Shown: one piece after another, positions 53,692 through 64,000 of the stretch | Layout: each line of letters begins with the position of its first letter | How positions within the stretch are numbered: position 1 is the first letter of the stretch | NCBI GenBank assembly: GCA_963693285.1 | Contig: OY848923.1 | Location: 6,342,920-6,406,919 of the forward strand | DNA from: Xestospongia muta | Taxonomy: Eukaryota > Porifera > Demospongiae > Haplosclerida > Petrosiidae | DNA: 64,000 bases | Direction: 5' to 3' | The notes under the pieces: model-generated | What the model saw: the letters and a program-made list of their open reading frames with translations, nothing else | Database searches by the model: none | What the model was told of the DNA's origin: nothing | Made by a program: the position numbers and the translations under genes

Positions 53692-56370
53692 ATGAAGTGG
53701 ACTCTTGTCTTTCTTGTTGTATTCTTCTTCCAATTTCCTTTACTAACCAAGTGTGCAGTTCAGTATTGTTATGGCACTTCTCCTGAATCTGTTCTCAGAG
53801 CTGATGGAAGTACTAGAATAAGTGGCATACAAGATCTTAAAAATAAAGACATAATTTTAGGTGGGTTACTAAGAGTACATAAACATGATGGTATTGGAAA
53901 ATGTGGTGAGATTTATGTAGACAAGACTATGGAAAATTTAGAGGCTGTTTTGTTTGCTATTGATCTTGTCAACAACGACCCTAGCATACTACCTAATATA
54001 ACACTTGGTTATGATATCAGAGATACTTGTATAAGTGAGAATATAGCTCTTGATGAAAGTGTCGACTTTGTGTTTTCAAGTGGCCGTTTAGAACTTGAAA
54101 GTTGTTTTGATTCCGATTTAAACAGCAACATCTCAACTAAACCTCCAGTTGTGGCTGTTATTGGAGCTATAGATAGCTATATATCTATTCCACTTGCTAG
54201 TTTCTTTCGCGTATTCAAGATGCCTCAAGTTAGTTTTGCATCATCATCTCTTCTTTTGAGTGATCGTGATCTTTACACTTATTTTTATCGTACCGTACCA
54301 TCAGATCAACATGAGACTCAAGCAATGATTGACTTAATAGTATACTTTGGTTGGGAATACGTCTCAACTATTTATTCAAATAATTTGTATGGTCGACCTG
54401 CTATGGATGAGTTTCACAAAATAGCGAAAGCTAAAGGTGTGTGCATTGATTATAATAAAGGTATTGATGATAGCACTGACTATGTCCACCTGGCTAATGA
54501 CTTACTAAATTCCACTGCTAATGTTGTCGTATTGTTTGCTTCAGTTCATCATGTTGAAACGCTATTGACAGAAGTGTATGCATTGTACTCTTTCGGTACT
54601 TCTAAAAGGCGGTTCCTGTGGATTGCCAGTAATAGTTGGTCTCAAGAGCTTGATACCAAATACAAGGATATTACAATAGGAAAATGGGGCACAGCACCTT
54701 ATTCCGAGAAAGTTCCTCTTTTTGATAAGTATTACTCACAATTAACTCCAGCAACTAACGCACGTAATCCATGGTTTTGTGAATTTTATGAGCACTATTA
54801 TGACTGCAGTATTGGTGTTAACTGTAGTAATATGAGCATTGTAAATGATTCTAGATATACTTTTCATCAGGATTCTTATGATGGTACTGCTATTGATGCT
54901 GTTTATAGTGTAGCTCATGCAATAAATAACTTCTTAAATGATAACTGTAATCAATCATTAGTGTGGTATCGTGAAAATCAAACATGTCTCGGACAAAAGA
55001 GAAAATTAAATGGCTCAAATCTTTTGGATTATATTAAAAAACTCAACTTTACCAGCCCAACTGGCAATGAAGTAAATTTTAATGAACATGGCCATGTAAA
55101 ACCTAAATACAATATCTACAATTATCAGGTAGTATCTTCATGTCAAAATTGTAGCAAATCATTTGAGATTGTAAATGTTGGATATTGGGATGGGGCTGTG
55201 TCACAATTTAAATTTCATCCCAATATTACAATGCAATTTGGTCTTGATGAGTCAGATGATATTATGTATCAACTGCGATCACAGTGTCGGAGCTGTGACC
55301 CTGGTTTTATTAACCAAAATGTTGTGTCATCATGTTGTGGTACCTGTGACCCTTGTCTTGGAAAAACCTATTCTAACACTACCTCTTCAACAGAATGTCA
55401 AATGTGTCCTCGACACATGTGGGGTAATGACCCTCTTAATGGTAGTAATGGTTGTGTAGATATTGAAGAGTCACATCTTAAACCTTCTGATGGATGGTCT
55501 ATTGTACTAATATTGTTAGCTATAATTGGATTATTAGCTGTAGTATTTGTAAGTGGAGTCTTCATATATTTCTGGAACACACCAATTGTAAAGTCATCAG
55601 GACGAGAGCAAATGATACTACTACTAAGTGGAATAACTCTTTGTTTTCTAATAACAGTTATATTTATTCCAAAACCCTCTGTGTCTGTCTGTACTCTTCA
55701 AAGGATAGGAGCATGGTTTTGCTTTTCATTAATTGTTTGTGCTGTATTCATTAAACTGGTTCGAATTGCTCGAATTTTTTTGCAAAAAAACGTTACTTCT
55801 AGACCCAAGTTTATCTCACCAGTACATCAGATTTTGTTTACATTTCTAATAGTAGGAGTTCAAATGGTTCTGGAAGTAATATCTCTAATTGTTGTCCATC
55901 CTGGTGTGACCAAAATTCAAGTGAATGATACACAGAACACAAATGACTTTCCAAAACTTGCTCTCCAATGTACCACACCTCATATTGCATTACTTGCTAT
56001 ACAAATGCTGTACTTTTCTGCTCTAATGATTGCAAGTAATGGACTAGCAGTCTTGACAATTCGATTTCCTCAGAATTTCAATGAGTCTAAGTATGTGGCA
56101 TTTTCTACATTTTCATTGGGTCTTATATGGATAGCATTCATCATGACTTATTTTGCTACTGATGCCCAGTTTCAATCAGCTGTGATATCATTATCTATTC
56201 AACTAAGTGCTTTGGCTGTTTTAGTATGTCTGTTTGGTCCACGAGTCTTCATTATGATAATATGGCCTAGTCAAAATGTAAACAGTGCAAGTACAGCAGC
56301 TAATAGTGCATCTTTGTCACTTGCAAAGACAACAACTGCAACTACTGAACTTCCCACACAGCCTGAATAA
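53692..56370 (+). CDS. mGluR-like class C GPCR, subfamily A, Asn at a pocket position (intact)
   Basis: An uninterrupted 892-residue receptor and twin of the copy at 43306. It starts MKWTLVFLVVFFFQ. LBD to about residue 525, nine-cysteine domain, 7TM from about 603, tail ending LPTQPE. The mGluR1 Asp318 position is Asn (WIASNSW), while the Asp208 position is kept (VPSD). From the CRD onward it is almost identical in DNA to 44.9-46.0 kb, and the similarity continues through the 3' flank. A MITE lies between the presumed TATA position and the start codon (ATG 48 bp after the MITE). Polyadenylation signal at 56519. Probably functional if transcribed. Confidence 0.92.
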   Translation: MKWTLVFLVVFFFQFPLLTKCAVQYCYGTSPESVLRADGSTRISGIQDLKNKDIILGGLLRVHKHDGIGKCGEIYVDKTMENLEAVLFAIDLVNNDPSILPNITLGYDIRDTCISENIALDESVDFVFSSGRLELESCFDSDLNSNISTKPPVVAVIGAIDSYISIPLASFFRVFKMPQVSFASSSLLLSDRDLYTYFYRTVPSDQHETQAMIDLIVYFGWEYVSTIYSNNLYGRPAMDEFHKIAKAKGVCIDYNKGIDDSTDYVHLANDLLNSTANVVVLFASVHHVETLLTEVYALYSFGTSKRRFLWIASNSWSQELDTKYKDITIGKWGTAPYSEKVPLFDKYYSQLTPATNARNPWFCEFYEHYYDCSIGVNCSNMSIVNDSRYTFHQDSYDGTAIDAVYSVAHAINNFLNDNCNQSLVWYRENQTCLGQKRKLNGSNLLDYIKKLNFTSPTGNEVNFNEHGHVKPKYNIYNYQVVSSCQNCSKSFEIVNVGYWDGAVSQFKFHPNITMQFGLDESDDIMYQLRSQCRSCDPGFINQNVVSSCCGTCDPCLGKTYSNTTSSTECQMCPRHMWGNDPLNGSNGCVDIEESHLKPSDGWSIVLILLAIIGLLAVVFVSGVFIYFWNTPIVKSSGREQMILLLSGITLCFLITVIFIPKPSVSVCTLQRIGAWFCFSLIVCAVFIKLVRIARIFLQKNVTSRPKFISPVHQILFTFLIVGVQMVLEVISLIVVHPGVTKIQVNDTQNTNDFPKLALQCTTPHIALLAIQMLYFSALMIASNGLAVLTIRFPQNFNESKYVAFSTFSLGLIWIAFIMTYFATDAQFQSAVISLSIQLSALAVLVCLFGPRVFIMIIWPSQNVNSASTAANSASLSLAKTTTATTELPTQPE

Positions 56371-56689
56371 TGTTTCTTTACCGCTATTCAAAAAATGTTT
56401 AATATTTTGTTTCTTTGCTGACATAACATTAGTGTAGTTTGTTTTATTACATCCTTAATAGAACTTTGTTTTTTTTAACTGATACATATGACTTATAATT
56501 TAGAGCTGTGTTATTTTTAATAAATGTTTATTGCTATATTAGTCATAATAATCATCTTAGCTTTCAGTCTCACAGTGATCATAATTGTAACAATGTATTG
56601 TTATTTCTGGTATACATTTATAAAGTTAAAATATGATTGATGTTGAAGTACCTGTGGAATCCCAACAGAAAGTACAGACACAACAAAGC

Positions 56690-56846
56690 AGGGTTACAGT
56701 ACTGGATTATAATGATTTACAGTGGAGTAAAGTATAGGTTGCAGTGGATTATAATGACCCACTGTTGCTGATTACATTATGTTGAGTTATGTATGCATTG
56801 TAATTATTTGTAAAAATTTTGTGACGTCATTATGGCATGTCTGTAG

Positions 56847-56879
<33 letters not shown>

Positions 56880-57737
56880 ATTGACTATTGACTATTCATT
56901 GTTGAGATTAAGATATTCAATTCAGTAAAGACTTGAAGTAGTCGTGCCAGAAAGATCACTACAATTGTAACTCACTGTAACCTATTGTATCCTACTGTAA
57001 TTATCTGTAACCTACTGTAACCTACTGTATCTTACTGTATCCTACTTTAACCCAGTGTAATTAACTGTAACCCTCTGTATCTTACTGTAACCCACTGTAC
57101 CCTAATGTAACTGTAACCTACTGTATCTTCCTGTAATCTACTGTAACCCACTGTAACTGTAACCTACTGTATCCTACTGTAATCTACTGTAACCCACTGT
57201 AACTGTAACCTACTGTATCCTAATGTAATCTACTGTAACCTACTGTAACCTACTGTATCTTACTATACCCTACTTTAACCCACTGTAACTAACTGTAACC
57301 TACTGAATCTTACTATATCCTACTTTAACCCACTGTAACTAACTGTAACCTACTGTATCTTACTGTAACCCACTGTAACCTACTGTAACTGTAACCTATT
57401 GTATTCTACTGTAATATACTGTAACCCACTGCAACCTACTGTATCCTATTGTAATATACTGTAACCCACTGTAACCTACTGTATCCTATTGTAATATACT
57501 GTAACCCACTGTAACCTACTGTATCCTACTGTACCCCACTGTAACCTACTGTATCTTACTGTAATATACTGTAACCCACTGCAACCTACTGTATCCTATT
57601 GTAATATACTGTAACCCACTGCAACCTACTGTATCCTATTGTAATATACTGTAACCCACTGTAACCTACTGTATCTTACTGTAACCCACTTTAACCTACT
57701 GTATTCCACTGTAACCTACTGTGACCAACTGTAACAT
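56690..57737 (+). repeat. Decamer satellite, array 4 (long)
   Basis: The twin of 46310-47300, slightly longer through additional decamer units (for example 57170-57200). A (TA)n run at about 56847-56872 precedes it. Confidence 0.92.
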
Positions 57738-57749
57738 TAACATTAACTC

Positions 57750-58150
57750 ACTGCTGTGGAGTAGAAACAGGGGGGGCAGGGGGGCAGCTGCCCCCCAATA
57801 TTAAAGCTGGGGAGGCATTGCCCCCCAATACTAACAGTTCAGCATATATGTATAGTGCTGCTACATTTATCTATATAATTTATTTTAATTGATTAAACAT
57901 CGACTTCGTTTTGTGAATCATTTTGGGATGCCTCCCCCCCCCCCCCCCAATGAAATTTTCCTTCTTACCCCACTGACTGCACCTAGCGGGAAGAACAAGC
58001 ACTTAATTTCACGACGGGCTTATTATATGATGATACTGTGCTCAATTTGCTTTACTGTGAGTTGTGATGGACTCAAGTCTTTCCTCAGGCTTAACAAATC
58101 TAGGAAATATTTATTTGCAAACGCAAGTCTTCATCCTTGATGTTTCTCTC
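57750..58150 (+). repeat. G/C-tract-bearing segment, copy 2
   Basis: Duplicate of 47310-47720. The C run is 15 here (57934-57948) against 24 there, showing slippage since duplication. Confidence 0.6.
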
Positions 58151-59021
58151 CTACAAGAATATATAAATAAACATAAAGAATGTAGTAAGAATTGTTATGT
58201 CAATATCATAATTATATAAATATATTTTTAGCTATATTATGCTAGATATGGTTGATAAAAGATTGAAGAATCTCCGCACACAGGCGAGGGCTAAGGTGAT
58301 ACAGCCAACAGAGATCTACAATGAACTGAACAGTAATTGACAAAACTAAAATGAAGTAAATTGCGTATTTTATAGAATTCATTCCACACTGGTCTCCATA
58401 TGATCAAAAGATGTCCATGAATTTCTTACTATGTTCTTCTTCAAATCAAAGAGAGGTATTTATAGTCAATATTTGTACTTTTGATGTATAAATTTAATCA
58501 TAAGTGACACCAGTGCAGACAAATTATCTGAAACTACAAAATCTACTACTAGTAAGAATACATATGTACATAATATGTATATTTAACATAATACAGCTGA
58601 ATGTCTAAAATGGGGATTGTCCAGATCTTTTGAAAGTAACCAATCAAATCTACAAATAGCTGTTCAAGTATGACATTAACAGTACTATTAATATGTTGAT
58701 AATACATTGCACATATCATGTTGGTAGCTAACATAGACATTGTAATCAAAAATTCATTCTAAAAGTGATGTAGTCTAAAAAGAGGGGTATTATGTCTGAG
58801 GTGATTAATGTAGTTCAATTAGTACAATATAATTAATTCCATTACCAAAGAAATAGATGCAACAAACAAACTCAAACAACAGTAAAACAAGATCAGAGTA
58901 ATGAACAATCAACCTATATAGTTATATACTTTGCACATGCATACTGGACAGAAAAGTGGCATGACACGCAAAATGTAATGCTTATTATAATATGTGTATG
59001 TATGTGTGTGTGAATGTGTAT
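58151..59021. other. Intergenic, duplicated copy
   Basis: Non-coding counterpart of 47721-48591, with scattered substitutions. Confidence 0.7.
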
Positions 59022-59240
59022 GTGACCTGATTTGCAATAAGGGACCACTTCAGTCAAAACGCTTGTGAGCTGATTTGTGAAAAGGGACTACTGTTAAAAT
59101 GAATACCATGAATAGTTGTGCATGTATAGTAACTGTACATATACAAACTTGTTTTTGAAGTACTTTAACAGTGGTCCCTCTTCACCAATCAAGTCACAAA
59201 TGTCTTTCCAGGAGTGGTTTCTTATTGCAAATCAGGTCAC
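59022..59240. mobile_element. Fold-back MITE, shortened copy
   Basis: Same ends as 48592-48839, but about 30 bp have been lost in the middle (after CTACTGTTAAAA). It shares its genomic site with that copy, so it was present before the tandem duplication. Confidence 0.85.
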
Positions 59241-59716
59241 ACACACATGCATATATAATTACCAAAAATTGTATGTTCTATATTCTTCATTTGCTGATCA
59301 TCAGCTAGCTTAATATCCACATGAGAAAAAACTAAATGTATGGATTAATGTACAAGATTATTAGTACAAAACATACTTAACTATTAGATTATTTTTACTA
59401 CTACACAATGCATTTTTGCAAAAACATTGTTCATAATAAAGTTCCAAAAGATGTGTATGACATGGATACTCTCACTGTATATATTATTTAACTCATTAGA
59501 TCTGCAGTTGTTCCAATTCCCATGACTATAAAATACCTCAATAGTTAAAGGCAATATTAGAAAGCTCACTGTCTTATTATGCTTCCAATAATGGGCAAAA
59601 CATGGCTATAGATTATAGTTTAAGTATGACAATGAATATGAGAAAAACCAACACTAGATATCTGTTACATATTGATAATTAATAAACATTCCATATGAAA
59701 CACATGCTGTTATTTC

Positions 59717-59918
59717 CACAGTAAAAACTGATTGCTTTGTTTAACTAATATGTGAATATGTGGTTATATAGACTGCATGATTTTTAAAGAAAATATTGAT
59801 AAACAAATTTGATTTTTATAAGACAATAGTAATTAAAAACAGAATTATATTTACTTTCAGTATACATTATGCAACCTATATAACATTATATTAGTTAAAT
59901 CAATAATTTTACAATGTG
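59717..59918. mobile_element. Worn CACTGTAAAA MITE copy upstream of a receptor
   Basis: Counterpart of 49314-49513. It lies 72-273 bp before the ATG at 59990, so it may form part of the promoter region. Confidence 0.65.
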
Positions 59919-59989
59919 CAAAGTCAGTATTTAAAGTAGTATTTTTAAAGTAAATAATAACATAATATTCAAGTAAAACATTGTTTAAC

Positions 59990-62669
59990 ATGAAGTGGAC
60001 ACTTGCCTTTCTTTTAGTGTTCTCCCATATTCTTTCTCTTACTGAGTGTGTACTTCAATATCATTATGGCACTCCACCTGTATCGATTCTCAGAGCTGAT
60101 GGAGGTACTAGAATAAGTGGAATACAAGATCGTGAAGATAAGGACATCATTTTAGGTGGGATACTAAGAGTACATAAAAGTGATGGTAGTGGAAAATGTG
60201 GCGAGATTTTTTTAGACAAGACTCTAGAACATTTGGAGGCTGTTTTTTTTGCTATAGATCTTGTCAACAGTGACCCTCATGTTTTACCCAATATAACACT
60301 TGGTTATGATATCAGAGATACTTGTATAAGTGAGAATATAGCTCTTGATGAAAGTGTTGACATTGTGTTTTCAAGTGGTTGTTTAGAACTTGAAAGTTGC
60401 TCTGCTTCCGAGTTGAACCACAACATTTCAAATAAACCTCCAGTTGTGGCGGTCATTGGTGCAGCATATAGTTCTGTATCTATTCCACTTGCTAGTTTCT
60501 TTCGTTTATTCAACATGCCTCAAGTTAGTTTTACATCATCATCTCCTCTTTTGAGTGATCGTGATCTTTACACTTACTTTTATCGTACTGTACCTCCAGA
60601 TAGTAAGCAAGCACAAGCAATGATTGACTTAATACTACACTTTGGTTGGGACTATGTTTCAACTATATATTCAAATTGTTTGTAATGGTCAACCTGGTAT
60701 TAAAGAATTTCATGATTTAGCAGATATTAAAGGTGTGTGCATTGATCTTATTAAAGGTATTGATGATAATTCTGATTATGTCCTCCTGGTTAATAACCTA
60801 ATGAATTCTTCTGCTAATGTTGTTGTATTGTTTGCTTGGCCTAATCATGTTGAAACGCTGTTGACAGAAGTACAAACATTGTACTCTTCTGGTCGTTCAA
60901 ATAAGCGGCTCCTGTGGATTGCCAGTAATGCTTGGTCTCAAGACCTTGATGCAAATTACAAGGATGCTACTATTGGAAAATGGGGCACTAAGCCATACTC
61001 CAAGACAGTCCCTGCTTTTGATGACTACTACTCGCAATTAACTCCAGCAACTAACTTACGTAATCCATGGTTTACTGAGTTTTACGAGCGCTATCATAAT
61101 TGCATTAGTGGTGTTAACTGTAGCAACATAAGCCTTGTAAACGATTCTAGTTATGATTATCAACAGGATTCTTATGTTGCTCCTGCTATTGATGCTGTTT
61201 ATAGTGTAGCTCATGCAATAAATAACTTTTTAAATGACAACTGTAATCAACCATTAGTTTGGTACCCTAAAAATCAAACTTGTCTTGGACAAGCTCGAAA
61301 ATTAAACGGTTCAAATCTTTTGGAATATATTAAAAAACTCAACTTTATCAGTCCAACTGGCAATGAAGTAAGTTTTGATGAGCATGGTGGTGTAAAACCT
61401 AAATACAATATCTACAATTACCAGGTAGTATCTTCATGTCAAAATTGTAGTGAATCATTTCAGATTGTAAATGTTGGGTATTGGGATGGGAATTTGCCAC
61501 AAAATCGTCTTAAATTTTATCCCAATACTACAAAACAATTTGGTCTCGATTATTCAGGTAAAATTACGTATCAATTCAAATCACAATGTCAGGGCTGTAA
61601 GCCTGGTCTTGTTAAACGAAAAGTTGTGACTTGTTGTGATATCTGTGACCCTTGTCTTGGACCAAATTACACCAACACTACCTCTTCTACAGAATGTCAA
61701 ATATGTCCTCAATACATGTGGGGTAATGACCCACTTAATGGTAGTAATGGCTGTGTAGATATTGAAGAGTCATATCTTAAACTTTCTAATGTATGGTCTA
61801 TTGTACTAATATTGTTAGCTATAATTGGATTATTAGCTGTAGTATTTATGAGTGGAGTCTTCATATATTTCTGGAACACACCAATTGTAAAGTCATCAGG
61901 ACGAGAGCAAATGATACTACTTCTAAGTGGAATAACTCTTTGTTTTCTAATAACAGTTGTATTTATTCCAAAACCTTCTGTAGCTGTCTGTACTCTTCAA
62001 AGGATAGGAGCATGGTTTTGCTTTTCATTAATGGTTTGTGCTGTATTCATTAAACTGGTTCGAATTGCTCGAATCTTTTTACAGAAAAATATTATTTCTA
62101 GACCGAGGTTTATTTCGCCAATGCATCAGATTTTGTTTACATTTCTATTAGTAGGAGTTCAAATGGTTCTGGAAGTAATATCTCTAATTGTCATCCATCC
62201 TGGTGTGCTGAAACATCAAGTGAATAATACAAAGGATACCAATGACTTTCCAATACTTGCTCTCCAATGTACCACACCTCATATTGCATTACTGTCTACA
62301 CAAATGCTGTACTTATCTGCTCTAATGATTGTAAGTAATGCACTAGCCATCTTGACAATTCGATTTCCTCAAAACTTTAATGAATCAAGATATGTAGCAT
62401 TTTCTACATTTTCACTGGGTCTCATATGGATAGCATTCATCATAACATATTTTGCTACTGATACCCAGTTTCAATCAGCTGTGATATCATTAGCTATTCA
62501 ACTAAGTGCTTTGGCTGTTTTAGTATGTCTGTTTGGTCCACGAGTCTTTATAATGATAGTTTGGCCAAGTCAAAATGTAGAGGATGTGAGTACGGCAGCT
62601 AAAAGAGCATCATTGTCACTTTCAAAGACAACAATGATGACTAGTGAACTTCCCACACAACTTGAATAA
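59990..62669 (+). pseudogene. Subfamily A receptor with a single 1-nt frameshift
   Basis: It starts MKWTLAFLLVFS and is complete to LPTQLE, except for one extra A at 60684-60685 (TGTAATGG where paralogs have TGTATGG) in the LBD, at the NLYG motif. The remaining frame (to 62669) has the rest of the LBD, nine cysteines and all seven helices. The mGluR Asp318 position is Asn (WIASNAW), and the Asp208 position is kept (VPPD). The site is a short A run, so a sequencing or assembly error is possible, and the gene might be intact. As read, the product would stop within the LBD. Polyadenylation signal at 62818. Confidence 0.8.
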
Positions 62670-63059
62670 TGTTTCTTTTTACCACTCTTCATTAAATGTT
62701 TACATTTTTGTTTTGCTTAGATAACCTTAAATGTAGCTTGTTTTGCTACATCCTCATTTGAATTTGTTTTTTTAAAGCTGGTACTTATTACTTGTAATTT
62801 AGATTTGTGTGACTTTTAATAAATAGTTGTTTCTAAATCTGTAATGATAATTATTTTGGCTTATTGGTATACATGCACATGTATATGTCTACTTACTGTT
62901 ATCTCAGATATACATGTATAAATGTAGGATCATTGTTGTTGAAGTACCTATGTAATCCAGGAGAAAGTATAACTTTACATTGGGACATTACACACAGTAC
63001 TGGTTTACATTAGGTTACAATACTGGGTTATAATGATTTTATAGTAGATTAAAGTAGCT

Positions 63060-63480
63060 ATTGATTATAGTAGACTATAATAACCCATTTTAACTAACTG
63101 TAACACACTGTAACCCACTGAATCTACTATAATCGATTGTAACCTACTACAAATGTAACTTTATTAATCCGCCACTATAGCACCTACTAATGTGTATGTT
63201 ACCTAATATATATGTAACCCACTGTAATCCACTATGAGATTATACTTCAATAACAACAATATGTTTACATATATACATGTATATATACCTGAGACAACAA
63301 TGCCATGATCCACTATAACATACTGTAACCAACTAAAACACACTGAAACCTACTGTAACTTACTGTAACCCACTGAAACATACTTCAATTCACTGTAGCC
63401 CACTGTAACCTACTATAACTCATGCACCATTACCTACTGTAACCTGTATTCCACTGTAATCTGCTGTGACCCACAAAAAC
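63060..63480 (+). repeat. Decamer satellite, array 5 (interrupted)
   Basis: Imperfect ACTGTAACCY repeats, interrupted by unrelated AT-rich DNA at about 63150-63300, lie about 400 bp downstream of the receptor ending at 62669. Confidence 0.85.
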
Positions 63481-63834
63481 CAACTGTTGCTTACTGTAAT
63501 TTAGATATATCAAGCACAAATATAACATATCATAGAATAAGAGTGCTCATGAGAAAAGTATCAGTTTTCTTTGATTTCAAAGTGGTTTCCTAACAGCCAC
63601 AAACTGGCTCATCAGATCTAGACATATAATTGCAAAAAAATTACTCAGCTGTTTATAAACTATTTTGACTATAACTAATCATCCTGTTATATTATACCAC
63701 ATGTCCATTTGTTTATTTATCTCTCATGCTCAGCATGATGAGTCAGCATGTATTCCTGTTATGTACACAAGTTATTAAGGATGGAAAAAATTATACATGA
63801 CTTATTTTAACAAACATCATGCATTATATGTATA

Positions 63835-63870
<36 letters not shown>
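63481..63870. other. Intergenic ending in a (TA)n run
   Basis: No coding frame. A (TA)n microsatellite occupies about 63823-63870. Confidence 0.7.
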
Positions 63871-63872
<2 letters not shown>

Positions 63873-63970
63873 ACTGGATTAACTCTTTGTTTTTAATAAA
63901 AGTCATTAAAACCCTCTTTGGCTGTCTGGACTATTCAAAAGATAAAAGTATGGCTTTTTCATTCATTGAT
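63871..63970 (+). pseudogene. Receptor scrap, TM2-TM3
   Basis: About 95 bp match the TM2-TM3 coding region (TTAACTCTTTGTTTT, then AAACCCTCTTTGGCTGTCTG) with deletions and stops. It begins right at the end of a (TA)n run. The array may continue to the right of the window. Confidence 0.65.
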
Positions 63971-64000
63971 AATCACATACCTTACATACTTTACATACTT

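Noticed and set aside
1..64000. tRNA, rRNA or other structured RNA genes
   Set aside because: I looked for tRNA box B-like and other conserved motifs on both strands and saw none that held up.

Overview
The window is a stretch of AT-rich animal nuclear DNA. It is dominated by a tandem array of class C G-protein-coupled receptor genes of the metabotropic-glutamate-receptor (mGluR) type. Most are uninterrupted reading frames of about 890-910 codons: signal peptide, Venus-flytrap ligand-binding domain (LBD), nine-cysteine domain, seven transmembrane helices (7TM) and a short tail. Small spliced introns (a candidate of 80 bp), TATA-type promoters close to the start codons, and Gypsy, Penelope-like, LINE and MITE sequences all point to an invertebrate. 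A demosponge such as Amphimedon is my best guess, because sponges are known to carry expanded mGluR-like families. That is inference; no marker gene here proves the species.

Layout. 1-1.1 kb: mostly empty, with a possible two-exon microgene on the minus strand. 1.7-5.3 kb: the most divergent receptor (1755-5310), which keeps a more mGluR-like pocket and has a spliced cytoplasmic tail ending in a PDZ-ligand-like sequence. 6.8-12.4 kb: subfamily C, consisting of a rotted copy (7.1-7.9 kb) and one long frame in which a truncated receptor is joined to a complete one (8402-12385). 13.9-16.7 and 25.4-28.1 kb: subfamily B, one intact and one broken by three lesions. 17.7-20.4, 29.4-32.1, 43.3-46.0, 49.6-52.1, 53.7-56.4 and 60.0-62.7 kb: subfamily A (start motif MKWT), with three intact, one carrying a single in-frame stop, one carrying a single 1-nt frameshift, and one badly decayed. 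Receptor scraps lie between them at 17.1, 21.2, 21.5, 34.0, 38.2, 39.5, 40.1, 52.2 and 63.9 kb.

Mobile DNA is concentrated at 33-43 kb: a LINE 3' end, a truncated Ty3/Gypsy element and a Penelope-like element (PLE) with a GIY-YIG nuclease. The PLE has a clear 15-bp target duplication and sits 6 bp upstream of a receptor start codon. From about 43 to 63 kb the array is a recent tandem duplication with a spacing of roughly 10.4 kb. Different insertions and lesions in each copy let the events be ordered. Decamer (ACTGTAACCT-like) satellites lie downstream of almost every subfamily A gene.

Working view: the locus is a birth-and-death receptor array, comparable in style to chemoreceptor clusters. 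The 7TM half is nearly uniform between subfamilies, while the LBD diverges, including at positions that hold the amino-acid ligand in mGluRs. Ligands, G-protein coupling and expression cannot be read from the sequence.
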